Of a stretch of DNA of 64,000 nt, positions 33,017-40,770 are shown one piece after another. Position 1 is the first letter of the stretch. Every line of letters starts with the position of its first letter. A program made the translations under genes and the position numbers. Below the pieces are notes generated by a model, which was not told where the DNA came from, ran no database searches, and was given only the letters and a program-made list of their open reading frames with translations. Origin of the DNA: Bacteriovorax stolpii (GTDB lineage Bacteria > Bdellovibrionota > UBA2428); contig CAMCVE010000013.1 in assembly GCA_945881775.1 (NCBI GenBank), positions 1 to 64,000 of the forward strand, in the 5' to 3' direction.

Positions 33017-34269
33017 TGAGGCGAAGCCGTGCGTTCGATGGGGCTCAACGTGTAGCGATACAGTTGATTGCGAGACGAGAGCACCAGCAAGCGCTCTCCA
33101 TCAGAAGTGGGAGGCGCCACAGTTTGAATTTTGTCGAGGCTCTTCCAAACCACGATTCCGGTTTTGGGGTCGAGCAGTGTCAGAGGACCCGAGGTCCAGG
33201 CAACGGCAACCAAATCGGGACGCACCGTCGCCACACGAGTTGCGAGTCCATATTTTGAATGCGAAGCACTCCAAACCTCCGAGCCATCAACAGAACGCAG
33301 CTGGTGCAGCTCTCCACTGAGTGAACTCACGTAAATCTCTTGAGAATTTGGACTAAACGCCGGAGCGCTCGCTGCGTTCACAGAGCGTTTCCATAAGATC
33401 CCCCCATCGGAAGGATTCAACGCAACGAGGTCACCATCCACTTGGGCCACAAAGAGCCTGCTTCCGTCGGGCGAGAGCAGCGGTCCTAAATCGGCGTCCT
33501 TGAAAAGATTGGAGCGAGACTGCAGAACTCGCTCCCACGCGAGATCGCCACCGCGTGCACTCACGGCAACGACGGCTCCGTCCGAAAAACCCGCAAAAAT
33601 TTTCGAGCCATCGGCAGAGATGACGGGTTTTGAAGAACCCCGAAGCGACCAATAAAGAGAACCCGAAGGAGAAGGCCGGCGGTAGGTCCAAAGTGGATTC
33701 CCTGATTTTTCGTCCAGCGCCCAAAGCGCATTGTCTGCGGACGTGAGGTACACAACACCGGCATCCATCGCGAGTCCACCGGTTGATTCCACGTTGAGTT
33801 TGCGAGTCCAGACAACTTCACCCGAATCCAAGCGAAGCTTGGCCACTTGGGAATCCATGCCGGCGACATAAACGTAGGGTTCCACCACCAAAGGCTCAGA
33901 GCCCACGCCAATCGGACTCAAATAGGACCACAAGAGCGCTCCCGAGCGCAGGTCGCGCACCTGAACGCCTTCTCCAAGAAGTCCAAGAAGCACGCGATTG
34001 TTCGTAAGAATCTTCGGCGCCACAAAACTCTGTATGGGAGAGCCTAAGGTACCCCTTCCCCGCAAAGGCAAATCTTCTTGATATCCCGAACTGCGCACGA
34101 GCCCTTTCGAGCGAAAGAGATCTCCTCGCCATTCAAGAGACAATGGCAGCGCACCCAAATCTCTTACCTTTAAAGTGTCGTCCGGCAGAGCAGACGAAAG
34201 AAAGCGCGGAGCCTTGAGCGAAGTGCAGGCGGCAAGCCCAAGTAAAACGAGAAGACCACCTTTTTTCAC
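33013..34269 (-). CDS. bamB: BamB-like beta-propeller lipoprotein
   Basis: A 418-residue lipoprotein (leader ends LLGLAAC) with repeated PQQ-type propeller blades, for example LRSGALLWSYLSP, DSGEVVWTRKL, KSGNPLWTYRR and SDGGILWKRSV. BamB helps BamA fold outer-membrane proteins. The adjacent upstream gene is YfgM-like, and the yfgM-bamB pair is conserved in gamma-proteobacteria, which supports the name. It is 16 bp downstream of that gene and overlaps the following hydrolase start. Generic PQQ-repeat proteins with other functions exist, so the symbol is a best guess. Confidence 0.75.
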   Translation of the reverse strand: MKKGGLLVLLGLAACTSLKAPRFLSSALPDDTLKVRDLGALPLSLEWRGDLFRSKGLVRSSGYQEDLPLRGRGTLGSPIQSFVAPKILTNNRVLLGLLGEGVQVRDLRSGALLWSYLSPIGVGSEPLVVEPYVYVAGMDSQVAKLRLDSGEVVWTRKLNVESTGGLAMDAGVVYLTSADNALWALDEKSGNPLWTYRRPSPSGSLYWSLRGSSKPVISADGSKIFAGFSDGAVVAVSARGGDLAWERVLQSRSNLFKDADLGPLLSPDGSRLFVAQVDGDLVALNPSDGGILWKRSVNAASAPAFSPNSQEIYVSSLSGELHQLRSVDGSEVWSASHSKYGLATRVATVRPDLVAVAWTSGPLTLLDPKTGIVVWKSLDKIQTVAPPTSDGERLLVLSSRNQLYRYTLSPIERTASPQ

Positions 34270-34285
34270 GACGCCCTCGTCTTTC

Positions 34286-34981
34286 TTAAAGTGCAGCTTT
34301 TACAGACAGTGCACGAGCCTGTTGGCTGTAAGTCGAATTGGGGTAAGTCTGCACGACGCTGTCATAGACGGCGCGAGCTTCATCAATTTTCTTTTGGGAA
34401 CTGAGCACCCGGGCTTTGCCCAGAAGAAGCAAGGGACGCAAGGTTGCCGCCTTGTTGATCAGCGCAGTGTCATAAACTTTGAGAGCGTCTTCAGGGCGCT
34501 CGGCATTCTCATAAACCACCCCGAGAGCTTCACTCGCCAGAGAGCTATAAACTTCGGCATCGCTCCCCTTGAGCTCCGTCAGGAGATCCTTGTAAATGGC
34601 CTCGGCCTTCGTCAGATCTTTCGCCTCGGCCCACCAACGGCCAAGACGCAGGGCGGCAAGATGTGAGGCCGTCGTTCCCCGATGCTCGGAGCGAACTTTT
34701 TCGAGGGCCGCAACATAAGCCGTCTGCTCGGTCTGGGCCGACTCGCGCAAAGCCTCAACGGGATCTTGCGAGAGGATCTTCACCTCGCGCAGCGCACGAA
34801 CTTCGATGATATCCGCCGCGGCCAAAGTGGAGAACGCTTGCAGAGCTTTGGTCTCTTGGCGTTTCATCCAAAAGCCGTAGCCCGCCAGCAGCACCGCACC
34901 TGCTACAACAAAGATGGAAAGAATTTTCAAACCACGAACCCATTGTTCTGTTTTCGCTTCAGCACTCACTTGGTCAATCAT
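34286..34981 (-). CDS. YfgM-like TPR protein with N-terminal membrane anchor
   Basis: A 231-residue protein with a cytoplasmic start, one membrane helix (ILSIFVVAGAVLLAGYGFWM) and a periplasmic TPR-like array (ALRLGRWWAEAKDLTKAEAIY and following repeats). This is the layout of YfgM, the SecYEG-associated chaperone subunit, and bamB follows as in other genomes. The ATG at 34981 fits a TACCCT element 8 nt upstream. An ATG at 34999 is also possible but would leave no room beside the divergent gene at 35006. Confidence 0.7.
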   Translation of the reverse strand: MIDQVSAEAKTEQWVRGLKILSIFVVAGAVLLAGYGFWMKRQETKALQAFSTLAAADIIEVRALREVKILSQDPVEALRESAQTEQTAYVAALEKVRSEHRGTTASHLAALRLGRWWAEAKDLTKAEAIYKDLLTELKGSDAEVYSSLASEALGVVYENAERPEDALKVYDTALINKAATLRPLLLLGKARVLSSQKKIDEARAVYDSVVQTYPNSTYSQQARALSVKAAL

Positions 34982-34999
34982 GGGTTTCGAGGGTACCAT
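34971..34999 (+). promoter_or_regulatory. Candidate leaderless promoter of the 35006 barrel gene, overlapping the opposite promoter
   Basis: TGGTCA (34971-34976), 17-bp spacer, TACCAT (34994-34999), then 6 nt to ATG 35006. On the opposite strand TACCCT (34990-34995) lies 8 nt before the 34981 start. The two -10 elements share the GGTACC core, so the divergent promoters interlock. Confidence 0.35.
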
Positions 35000-35005
35000 G
35001 GAAGC

Positions 35006-35485
35006 ATGAAGTTTGCAGCACAGGGCCTCTTCGGTATTTTTTGCTTCTTGGGCGTTGTTTCCGTGGCTCATGCCCGTCCCAAAGATCAGGCATTCGGATT
35101 TGGGGTTTCGCACATTGGCAACGGGCAGATCCCCCAACTTTCCGTGGCCTGGAAAAACTCCGCATCCACCACCCTCGAGGGGCACACCGGATTTTCGACC
35201 CAGTCGGGTGACAGCCGTTTTGAGATGGGCGTTCAATTTAACCGCAACCTCTTCATCGAAGAGAACCAAGACTTTTATTTCTATCTCGGGGGTGCTCTGG
35301 ATTCTCGAGACGTCACCGGAACTGGAGATTCGGGTTACACTTTGGCCACGGGCGCTGGCTCTGAGATTTTCTTAAGCGGGCTGCCCAATCTAGGACTCAA
35401 CTTCTCAGGGGGCTTCGCGCTGTCCAGTGGGGGTGGCACTCGCCTCGAGACCCGTGTTGCCTTCGGTATGCATTACTATTTCTAA
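35006..35485 (+). CDS. Small outer-membrane beta-barrel-like protein
   Basis: A 159-residue exported protein. The signal peptide MKFAAQGLFGIFCFLGVVSV is cut near AHA. The mature part alternates polar and hydrophobic residues in about six to eight strands (SVAWKNSASTTLEGHTG, FEMGVQFNRNLF, FYFYLGGALD) and ends in RVAFGMHYYF, a C-terminal aromatic typical of outer-membrane barrels. The family is unknown to me. It begins 24 bp from the divergent yfgM-like start and is followed at 33 bp by a second barrel gene. Confidence 0.65.
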   Translation: MKFAAQGLFGIFCFLGVVSVAHARPKDQAFGFGVSHIGNGQIPQLSVAWKNSASTTLEGHTGFSTQSGDSRFEMGVQFNRNLFIEENQDFYFYLGGALDSRDVTGTGDSGYTLATGAGSEIFLSGLPNLGLNFSGGFALSSGGGTRLETRVAFGMHYYF

Positions 35486-35518
35486 AGATCCCGCTCTGAG
35501 AGAGGAATATACAGAGAC

Positions 35519-36307
35519 ATGTTAAAATCAGCCCTTCGGACCCCTTCCCTTTTGAGTTGCGGACTTGCTCTATTGGCGCTCGCGAGCCCCACCCTCCAGG
35601 CGCAGTCTTACGACGATTATTCCGATTTCGCGGCAGATCCCGTACTTCTCGACAACGAAGCAAGCGATGTGTTTGGGCGCTTTTTCCAGAACTCGCTGCT
35701 CCTTGGAACCAACGTCTACACAGGTGGTCTGGGCGCCGCCAACTCAGCCGGCTTCATGATCGGCATGCGTTTTGTGTTCTACTTCGACAAGGTTTGGGGG
35801 GTTGAGCTCGGCGCGAACTACGGCAAATCCTCGACCGTCTACAACGATAGAAACACCAACACCGACGGCATCGACCTGCTCATGAACACGCATGTGATCC
35901 CCTTCAATTTAGGACTGCGCTACGGATTCGATCAGGCGTCCCTGCCTCGCGGTTTTGCCACCATGAACCCCTATCTCGCGCTCGCGGGTGAGCTCATCTA
36001 CCGCTCCGAGCGCGTGATCGGCACGCCCACAACAACAGGCCTCGAAGGCGACGCGCTCAAGTTTCGCGACAACGACATCGTCAACACCAATGCCATCGGA
36101 TTCAACGTGGGCGGCGGCATTGAGTTCGACGTCTATAAGAATCGCATGCTCCTGGGCTTTGACCTACGCTACCATGTGATCTTCTGGCCCGACTCCCAGA
36201 TCAAGGTCGGAAACCCTGACCAGGCTACCGACGGAACGACACCCACTCCGCTCACGCGAGGGGGCGGCTACATTTCTATTCTTGGCAGCCTGACCTACAA
36301 CTACTGA
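35519..36307 (+). CDS. Outer-membrane beta-barrel protein
   Basis: A 262-residue exported protein; the signal peptide ends near LQAQS. Aromatic and Gly-rich strands alternate through the mature part (FMIGMRFVFYFDKVWGVELG, GLRYGFDQ, GFNVGGGIEFD) and it ends in LGSLTYNY. The pattern suggests an eight-stranded OmpW/OmpA-like barrel, but no family can be named. GAGAGAGG lies 13 nt before the ATG, rather far for a ribosome-binding site. It probably shares the transcript of the 35006 gene. Confidence 0.65.
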   Translation: MLKSALRTPSLLSCGLALLALASPTLQAQSYDDYSDFAADPVLLDNEASDVFGRFFQNSLLLGTNVYTGGLGAANSAGFMIGMRFVFYFDKVWGVELGANYGKSSTVYNDRNTNTDGIDLLMNTHVIPFNLGLRYGFDQASLPRGFATMNPYLALAGELIYRSERVIGTPTTTGLEGDALKFRDNDIVNTNAIGFNVGGGIEFDVYKNRMLLGFDLRYHVIFWPDSQIKVGNPDQATDGTTPTPLTRGGGYISILGSLTYNY

Positions 36308-36412
36308 GCGAGAATCACGAGACTTTCGCCGGAGGTTTGCAAAGCAGAACGTCCGTCAACGAAGCTTCAAGGAATATTTTGACTACCCCCTGCAATTATC
36401 TGAATTTTCGAT

Positions 36413-36418
36413 TAAAAT
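36413..36418 (+). promoter_or_regulatory. Candidate -10 element of the 36426 gene
   Basis: TAAAAT ends 7 nt before the ATG at 36426 in an AT-rich stretch unlike the surrounding sequence. The -35 at a 17-bp spacer is CTGCAA (3 of 6). Confidence 0.4.
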
Positions 36419-36425
36419 TGACTCT

Positions 36426-36659
36426 ATGTTTAAAATTATTCGCGCCCAATTTAGGTCGCGTCGTTACAGAACGCAGCGCAACACAATTGAAGTTCTCCGC
36501 TTTTCTGGAGAGCGTCCCTCGCGCGTGCGCGCCTCGGAATTTGTCCTCTTTCACAAACCTCGCCTCATCCGTTCAACGATTTTTATCGCAACGGTCTCGG
36601 TCGTTCTTATTTGGGCTCTCAAAAACTACATCGAGATTTTTAGAAGCATTCTTGCGTAG
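36426..36659 (+). CDS. Small single-helix membrane protein
   Basis: A 77-residue product with a strongly basic N-terminal half (several RR pairs) and one membrane helix near the C-terminus (STIFIATVSVVLIWAL). No Shine-Dalgarno sequence is present; a TAAAAT element 7 nt upstream fits the leaderless pattern. The composition (basic cytoplasmic part, clean helix) argues for a real gene. Function is unknown; the basic part could bind nucleic acid or lipid headgroups. It ends 11 bp from the convergent uvrC stop. Confidence 0.5.
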   Translation: MFKIIRAQFRSRRYRTQRNTIEVLRFSGERPSRVRASEFVLFHKPRLIRSTIFIATVSVVLIWALKNYIEIFRSILA

Positions 36660-36670
36660 CGCAGGCAAAC

Positions 36671-38482
36671 TCACTCTTCAAAAAGTCGCTCACGCATCTT
36701 CTTGCGATTGAACTCGATCGCGAATCGGTGCGCTTCGTCTCTGATGTGCGTGAGCAAACGAAGCACTGTGGCGTCGCGAATTTTTTTGTGGTTTTTTTGA
36801 CCAGGAAGAAAAATTCTTTCCTCCGTTGAGGCGACCTCTGCCGATTCGAAATCCGATTCCGTGCGCGCTTTGGCGAGCGAGATCACGGGCAGATCGCCAA
36901 GGCCCGCGGCTTCAAGCACGCTCACCACGGACGACAGCTGCCCCTTGCCCCCGTCAACCACGAGGAGATCGGGCAGCACCGAATCGGGTTTGAGGTAGCG
37001 CCGCGTGACGAGCTCTTTCATGCTCGCAAAATCGTTCTGACCGTCAAAACCTTTGATCTTGTAGTGGCGGTAGTTCTCCTTTGAAGGGCGCCCATGAATA
37101 AAAACCACACAGCTCGCCACATTCGCCGAACCCTGGAAGTTTGAGATGTCCAGACACTCCATTCTGAGTGGCAGCTTCGGAAGCGAAAGAAATTTCTGGA
37201 GCTTGAGCAAACTGTCGTGCTGACGCATGCGGTGCGAGCGCTGTTCGTCGTGCCAGCCTCGCACGTTGTCTTTGGCGAGCTCAAAGGTGGACCACCACTC
37301 AGGACGTTCGTCAGCAAGCACGAGGCTCACCGACTCCGTCACCACCTGCGCCTGCTCGACGGCGATGAGCTCCTCAGTGTCGAGGGATCCTTTAGCCGGA
37401 GCTTTTGCGATGGCCTCGATTGTCTGCGACAGTTCAGCGCGGTCCACAGAAAGAATCTTCGGAGGGATGACCACTAGTTCGGGCGGCGGGTTTTTCTGGT
37501 AGTGCTGGAGGAGCACGTTTGCGAGAATATCATCGCCCTCGAGAGCCTCACTCAGATCCGCACTCCAGTGAGTGCGGCCCACGAGCTTACCCGCACGAAA
37601 CTGAAGCACCATCACATCAAGCGCCCCGCCCTCAGCCCAAGCATTCGAGGCGCGCACTTGGGACTGCGTGAGAAACTCTTCAGGCCACAAGGCCCACACA
37701 TCGCGGTCACGGTGATCTGTGGTGTCGACCATGCGCTGCCTATCGCCCAGGACATCATTCATGAGCTTGATGCGGTCTCTGAGTTCTGCAGCACGCTCAA
37801 ACTCCATGGCCTCCGCAGCAGCGTGCATATCGGCGTCCCATTTTTTCTCGAGTTCCTCGTTGTGCCCTTTCAAAAAGTAGCGGAACTCCTTCACTTGCTC
37901 TGCGTACTGCTCCTTCGTAACCTTGGCCACGCACGGTGCCGTGCAATGCCCCACCTCGTAACTCAGACAAGGTCGCGAGCGATTGGCGAATTCTCTGTCG
38001 CGACAGTCCCGAATCTTAAACACTCGCGCAGCAATTTTTAGCACCTCCCAAACGGCGCTGCCGTTGGGGAAAGGTCCGTAATATTCCGACCCGTCATTCA
38101 TACTTTGTCTGCGGGCCACATAAGGGCGCGGGAAAGCGTGTGCCACATCGAGACGAATATAGGGATACGTTTTGTCGTCTTTGAGCCGAATGTTGTACTT
38201 CGGCTTGTGTTTTTTGATGAGCGTGTTTTCGAGCAAGAGGGCTTCGACCTCGGAGCCCGTTCGAAGAAATTCGATGTCGACAATGTGAGACACCAAATGC
38301 TGGGTCTTAGCGCCAGCCTCGTCAAGATTCTGGAAATAACTGCGAACACGCTGCCTGAGGTTCTTGGCCTTGCCGACATAGATAATCTGCCCTGAGTCAG
38401 CCTTCATAAGGTAGACCCCGGGACTCGGCGGACAGGCCTCAAGTAGGGCCTGGATATGTTCGCTAAAATTGGAACTTGTCAC
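36671..38482 (-). CDS. uvrC: Excinuclease ABC subunit C, lacking the C-terminal HhH domain
   Basis: Makes the dual incisions in nucleotide excision repair with UvrA and UvrB, 603 residues. The GIY-YIG nuclease domain (PGVYLMKADSGQIIYVGKAK) is at the N-terminus, the UVR helix (AMEFERAAELRDRI) near residue 220, and the RNase H-like nuclease with LLVVDGGKGQL near 505. The protein stops at AIEFNRKKMRERLFEE. In most UvrC proteins that point is followed by about 50 residues of tandem helix-hairpin-helix. The GTG start lies at the centre of a perfect palindrome and inside a possible hairpin. Confidence 0.88.
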   Translation of the reverse strand: MTSSNFSEHIQALLEACPPSPGVYLMKADSGQIIYVGKAKNLRQRVRSYFQNLDEAGAKTQHLVSHIVDIEFLRTGSEVEALLLENTLIKKHKPKYNIRLKDDKTYPYIRLDVAHAFPRPYVARRQSMNDGSEYYGPFPNGSAVWEVLKIAARVFKIRDCRDREFANRSRPCLSYEVGHCTAPCVAKVTKEQYAEQVKEFRYFLKGHNEELEKKWDADMHAAAEAMEFERAAELRDRIKLMNDVLGDRQRMVDTTDHRDRDVWALWPEEFLTQSQVRASNAWAEGGALDVMVLQFRAGKLVGRTHWSADLSEALEGDDILANVLLQHYQKNPPPELVVIPPKILSVDRAELSQTIEAIAKAPAKGSLDTEELIAVEQAQVVTESVSLVLADERPEWWSTFELAKDNVRGWHDEQRSHRMRQHDSLLKLQKFLSLPKLPLRMECLDISNFQGSANVASCVVFIHGRPSKENYRHYKIKGFDGQNDFASMKELVTRRYLKPDSVLPDLLVVDGGKGQLSSVVSVLEAAGLGDLPVISLAKARTESDFESAEVASTEERIFLPGQKNHKKIRDATVLRLLTHIRDEAHRFAIEFNRKKMRERLFEE

Positions 38483-38512
38483 GACAAGGCTGGATCCTAG
38501 CCTTCCTTGTCG
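38475..38512 (-). promoter_or_regulatory. Palindrome and alternative hairpin over the uvrC start codon
   Basis: CTTGTC (38475-38480), 2 bp, GACAAG (38483-38488) is a perfect 6-2-6 dyad centred on the GTG start (38480-38482). A second CTTGTC lies at 38506-38511, so CGACAAGG (38482-38489) can also pair with CCTTGTCG (38505-38512) in the mRNA. The only AGGA-like ribosome-binding site (10 nt upstream of GTG) then falls in the loop. A repressor operator or translational switch is possible. Confidence 0.4.
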
Positions 38513-38930
38513 GGGGCAGCAATTGAGGCCTAAGGGCCTGCGACCCTAGTCTTTCTTATTCTTTAGAGCAGATCGCTTCGACGAGGGGATCGTTGAGACT
38601 GTCAGAGCGAGCCGCGCGACTTTGGACAGCGAGAACAGAAGCCAAAAAGCTTTGTTTGATCGGAAAACGCATCGTTATTTAGAGCGCCTCATAGCGAGCT
38701 TTGACGCAGATAACAATGTCGCATCGAATCGCCAGAAGAGTCCCCGCCTAACAATCTAGAAAAGCAACGTTTTTGGGCTTGCTTCAAGTGGGGATTTCGA
38801 TAGGTTCGTCGCCAACTTGGGGCCGCACTTGGATCCCAAAATTACACACGCCGGGATCAGAAAAGAATCCGGTCGGCTCCCAAAAGAGCTGAAGACCTGG
38901 CGGAGGCACAACCGAGATTCAGGAGACTCT
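38513..38930. other. Long intergenic region between uvrC and rpsB
   Basis: No convincing open frame or tRNA was seen. The uvrC-proximal part holds a short dyad AGGCCtaagGGCCT near 38530. The right part holds the candidate rpsB promoter (38701-38729) and about 195 nt of rpsB leader. In the leader CCGGGATC (38851-38858) can pair with GAATCCGG (38865-38872) with one G-U pair and one mismatch. An S2-type autoregulatory leader is conceivable but not demonstrated. Confidence 0.5.
38701..38729 (+). promoter_or_regulatory. Candidate promoter of the rpsB operon
   Basis: TTGACG (38701-38706, 5 of 6), 17-bp spacer, TCGAAT (38724-38729, 4 of 6). This would give a leader of about 195 nt before rpsB, so it is not of the leaderless type. 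Confidence 0.45.
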
Positions 38931-39797
38931 ATGTCCGCAACAGTAACTATGAAAGACCTCTTAGAAGCCGGCGTCCACTTCGGACACCAAACCAGCCGCT
39001 GGAATCCCAAGATGAAACCCTACATCTTCGGTTCCCGTAACGGCATCTACATCATCGACCTCCAAAAGACCGTAGGCCTTGCGAAAGACGCACTGACTTT
39101 TGTTTCCACGATCGCCGCTCAAGGCAAAAAGGTCCTCTTCGTCGGCACCAAGCCCCAAGCTCAAGAAGTGATTCGCGCTGAAGCCGATCGCTCGGGCAAC
39201 CCTTCGGTCACCACCCGTTGGCTCGGCGGCACTCTCACCAACTTCCAAACCATCCAACAGTGCCTGGCTTCTCTCGAGAAGATCCAACAGAAAAAAGACA
39301 CCGGCCTCGTCGACGACATGCCCAAGAAAGAGCGCGCCGCGATGGAAAAAGAATACGAGCGCCTCATGCGCAACCTCGGCGGCGTCCGTAACATGAAAGA
39401 TCGCCCCGGCGCTCTCTTCATCGTCGACCCTTCCAAAGAGCACATCGCCGTTGCCGAAGCCGCCTGCATGGGAATTCCAATCGTCGCCATCACCGACACC
39501 AACTGCGATCCCGACCCCATCAACTTCATCATTCCCGGCAACGACGACGCCGTGAAATCCATCAAGCTCTTCTGCACTTCGGTTGCCGACGCTTACCTCG
39601 AAGGCGCAAAATCCTTCGAAGAACGCGCTCGTGCGCACTCCGACAAGCGCGGTGAGCGCGAAATCGCTGCAGCTGCTTCCGATGCTGCGTCCGACGCGAC
39701 CACCGACTTCACACCTGGCAACACCAAAACCACCGATCGCGAAGGCCGGACTGTTGACGTTCAAGTTCGCCGCTCGATCAAACCCACTGCGAACTAA
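38931..39797 (+). CDS. rpsB: 30S ribosomal protein S2
   Basis: Structural protein of the small ribosomal subunit, 288 residues. Typical stretches are MKDLLEAGVHFGHQTSRWNP, the FGSRNGIYIIDLQKT block and PRALFIVDPSKE-like GALFIVDPSKEHIAVAEA. The C-terminal 40 residues are an Ala/Thr/Asp-rich extension beyond the usual S2 end. AGGAGA lies 4 nt before the ATG. It leads rpsB-tsf-pyrH-frr-uppS-cdsA, the common order for translation and early lipid genes. A longer N-terminal reading into the leader was rejected. Confidence 0.97.
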   Translation: MSATVTMKDLLEAGVHFGHQTSRWNPKMKPYIFGSRNGIYIIDLQKTVGLAKDALTFVSTIAAQGKKVLFVGTKPQAQEVIRAEADRSGNPSVTTRWLGGTLTNFQTIQQCLASLEKIQQKKDTGLVDDMPKKERAAMEKEYERLMRNLGGVRNMKDRPGALFIVDPSKEHIAVAEAACMGIPIVAITDTNCDPDPINFIIPGNDDAVKSIKLFCTSVADAYLEGAKSFEERARAHSDKRGEREIAAAASDAASDATTDFTPGNTKTTDREGRTVDVQVRRSIKPTAN

Positions 39798-39823
39798 GCC
39801 CGCCGGAAAAGGAGATGAGCAAG

Positions 39824-40765
39824 ATGAGTGAAATCACAGCAGGAGCCGTAAACGAACTCCGCAAGAAAACCGGTGCCGGCATGATGGACTGCAAGAAGGC
39901 TCTCACTGAGACCGCAGGTGACATCGAAAAAGCCGTCGACTTCCTTCGCAAGAAAGGCCTTGCGGCAGCCGCTAAGAAAGCCGGCCGCATCGCCGCAGAA
40001 GGTCTCGTCACCGCCCTTGTCGCCAACGGCGGCAAGACGGCCGTTGTCACTGAGATCAACTCCGAAACCGACTTCGTCGCCAAGACCGACGATTTCGTGA
40101 ACTTCGTTGGCGACGTGGCAGCTCACATTGTTTCCGAAAATCCCTCTGACATCGACACCCTTCACAGCCAAGGTTTTGCAAAAAACAAAGCCTCACCCGT
40201 GAAGGACATCGTCACCGGTCTCGTCGCCAAAATCGGCGAGAACATCCAGATCCGCCGCTTCGCTCGTTTCGACGTTCAAGGCAACGGCGCGGTTGGCGCC
40301 TACGTCCACGCAGGCGGTCAGATCGGCGTGATCGTCGAGCTTGGTTGCGAATCAGCTAGCACGGCCTCAAAGCCCGAGCTTCAGTCGCTCGCTAAAGACC
40401 TCTGCCTTCACGTCGCAGCCCACAAGCCTCTTTATCTCGTGCCCTCTGAAGTTGCTAAAGATGTCTTGGACCGCGAAGTCGAGATCGCTAAAGATCAGGC
40501 TCGCCAGGCCGGCAAGAAAGAAGAATTTCTCGGTAAAATCGCCGAAGGTAAAGTTGCGAAGTACTACGAGGAGTTCTGCCTCGTGGAACAAGGCTTCGTG
40601 AAGGATCCCTCGCTCAAGGTGAAAACCTTGATCGAGCAAAGTTCCAAAACCCTCGGAGACAAGATCTCCATCCGTCGCTTCGCTCGCTTTGAGCTCGGCG
40701 AAGGAATCGAGAAGAAGACCCAAGACTTCGCCGCTGAAGTCGCCGCCACTATGGGAGGCAACTGA
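39824..40765 (+). CDS. tsf: Translation elongation factor Ts
   Basis: Nucleotide exchange factor that recycles EF-Tu, 313 residues. The N-terminal UBA-like domain reads [19 protein letters not shown], and the EF-Tu contact [10 protein letters not shown] is intact. Two dimerisation-type subdomains follow, with the repeated IQIRRFARF and [10 protein letters not shown] chose ATG 39824 because GGAG lies 9 nt upstream; the in-frame ATG at 39815 directly abuts that GGAG. It follows rpsB by 26 bp. Confidence 0.96.
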   Translation: MSEITAGAVNELRKKTGAGMMDCKKALTETAGDIEKAVDFLRKKGLAAAAKKAGRIAAEGLVTALVANGGKTAVVTEINSETDFVAKTDDFVNFVGDVAAHIVSENPSDIDTLHSQGFAKNKASPVKDIVTGLVAKIGENIQIRRFARFDVQGNGAVGAYVHAGGQIGVIVELGCESASTASKPELQSLAKDLCLHVAAHKPLYLVPSEVAKDVLDREVEIAKDQARQAGKKEEFLGKIAEGKVAKYYEEFCLVEQGFVKDPSLKVKTLIEQSSKTLGDKISIRRFARFELGEGIEKKTQDFAAEVAATMGGN

Positions 40766-40770
40766 GTCTC

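Noticed and set aside
38513-38700. tRNA gene or small RNA in the uvrC-rpsB gap
   Set aside because: No cloverleaf with a T-loop-like GGTTCGA and acceptor pairing was seen; only short dyads.
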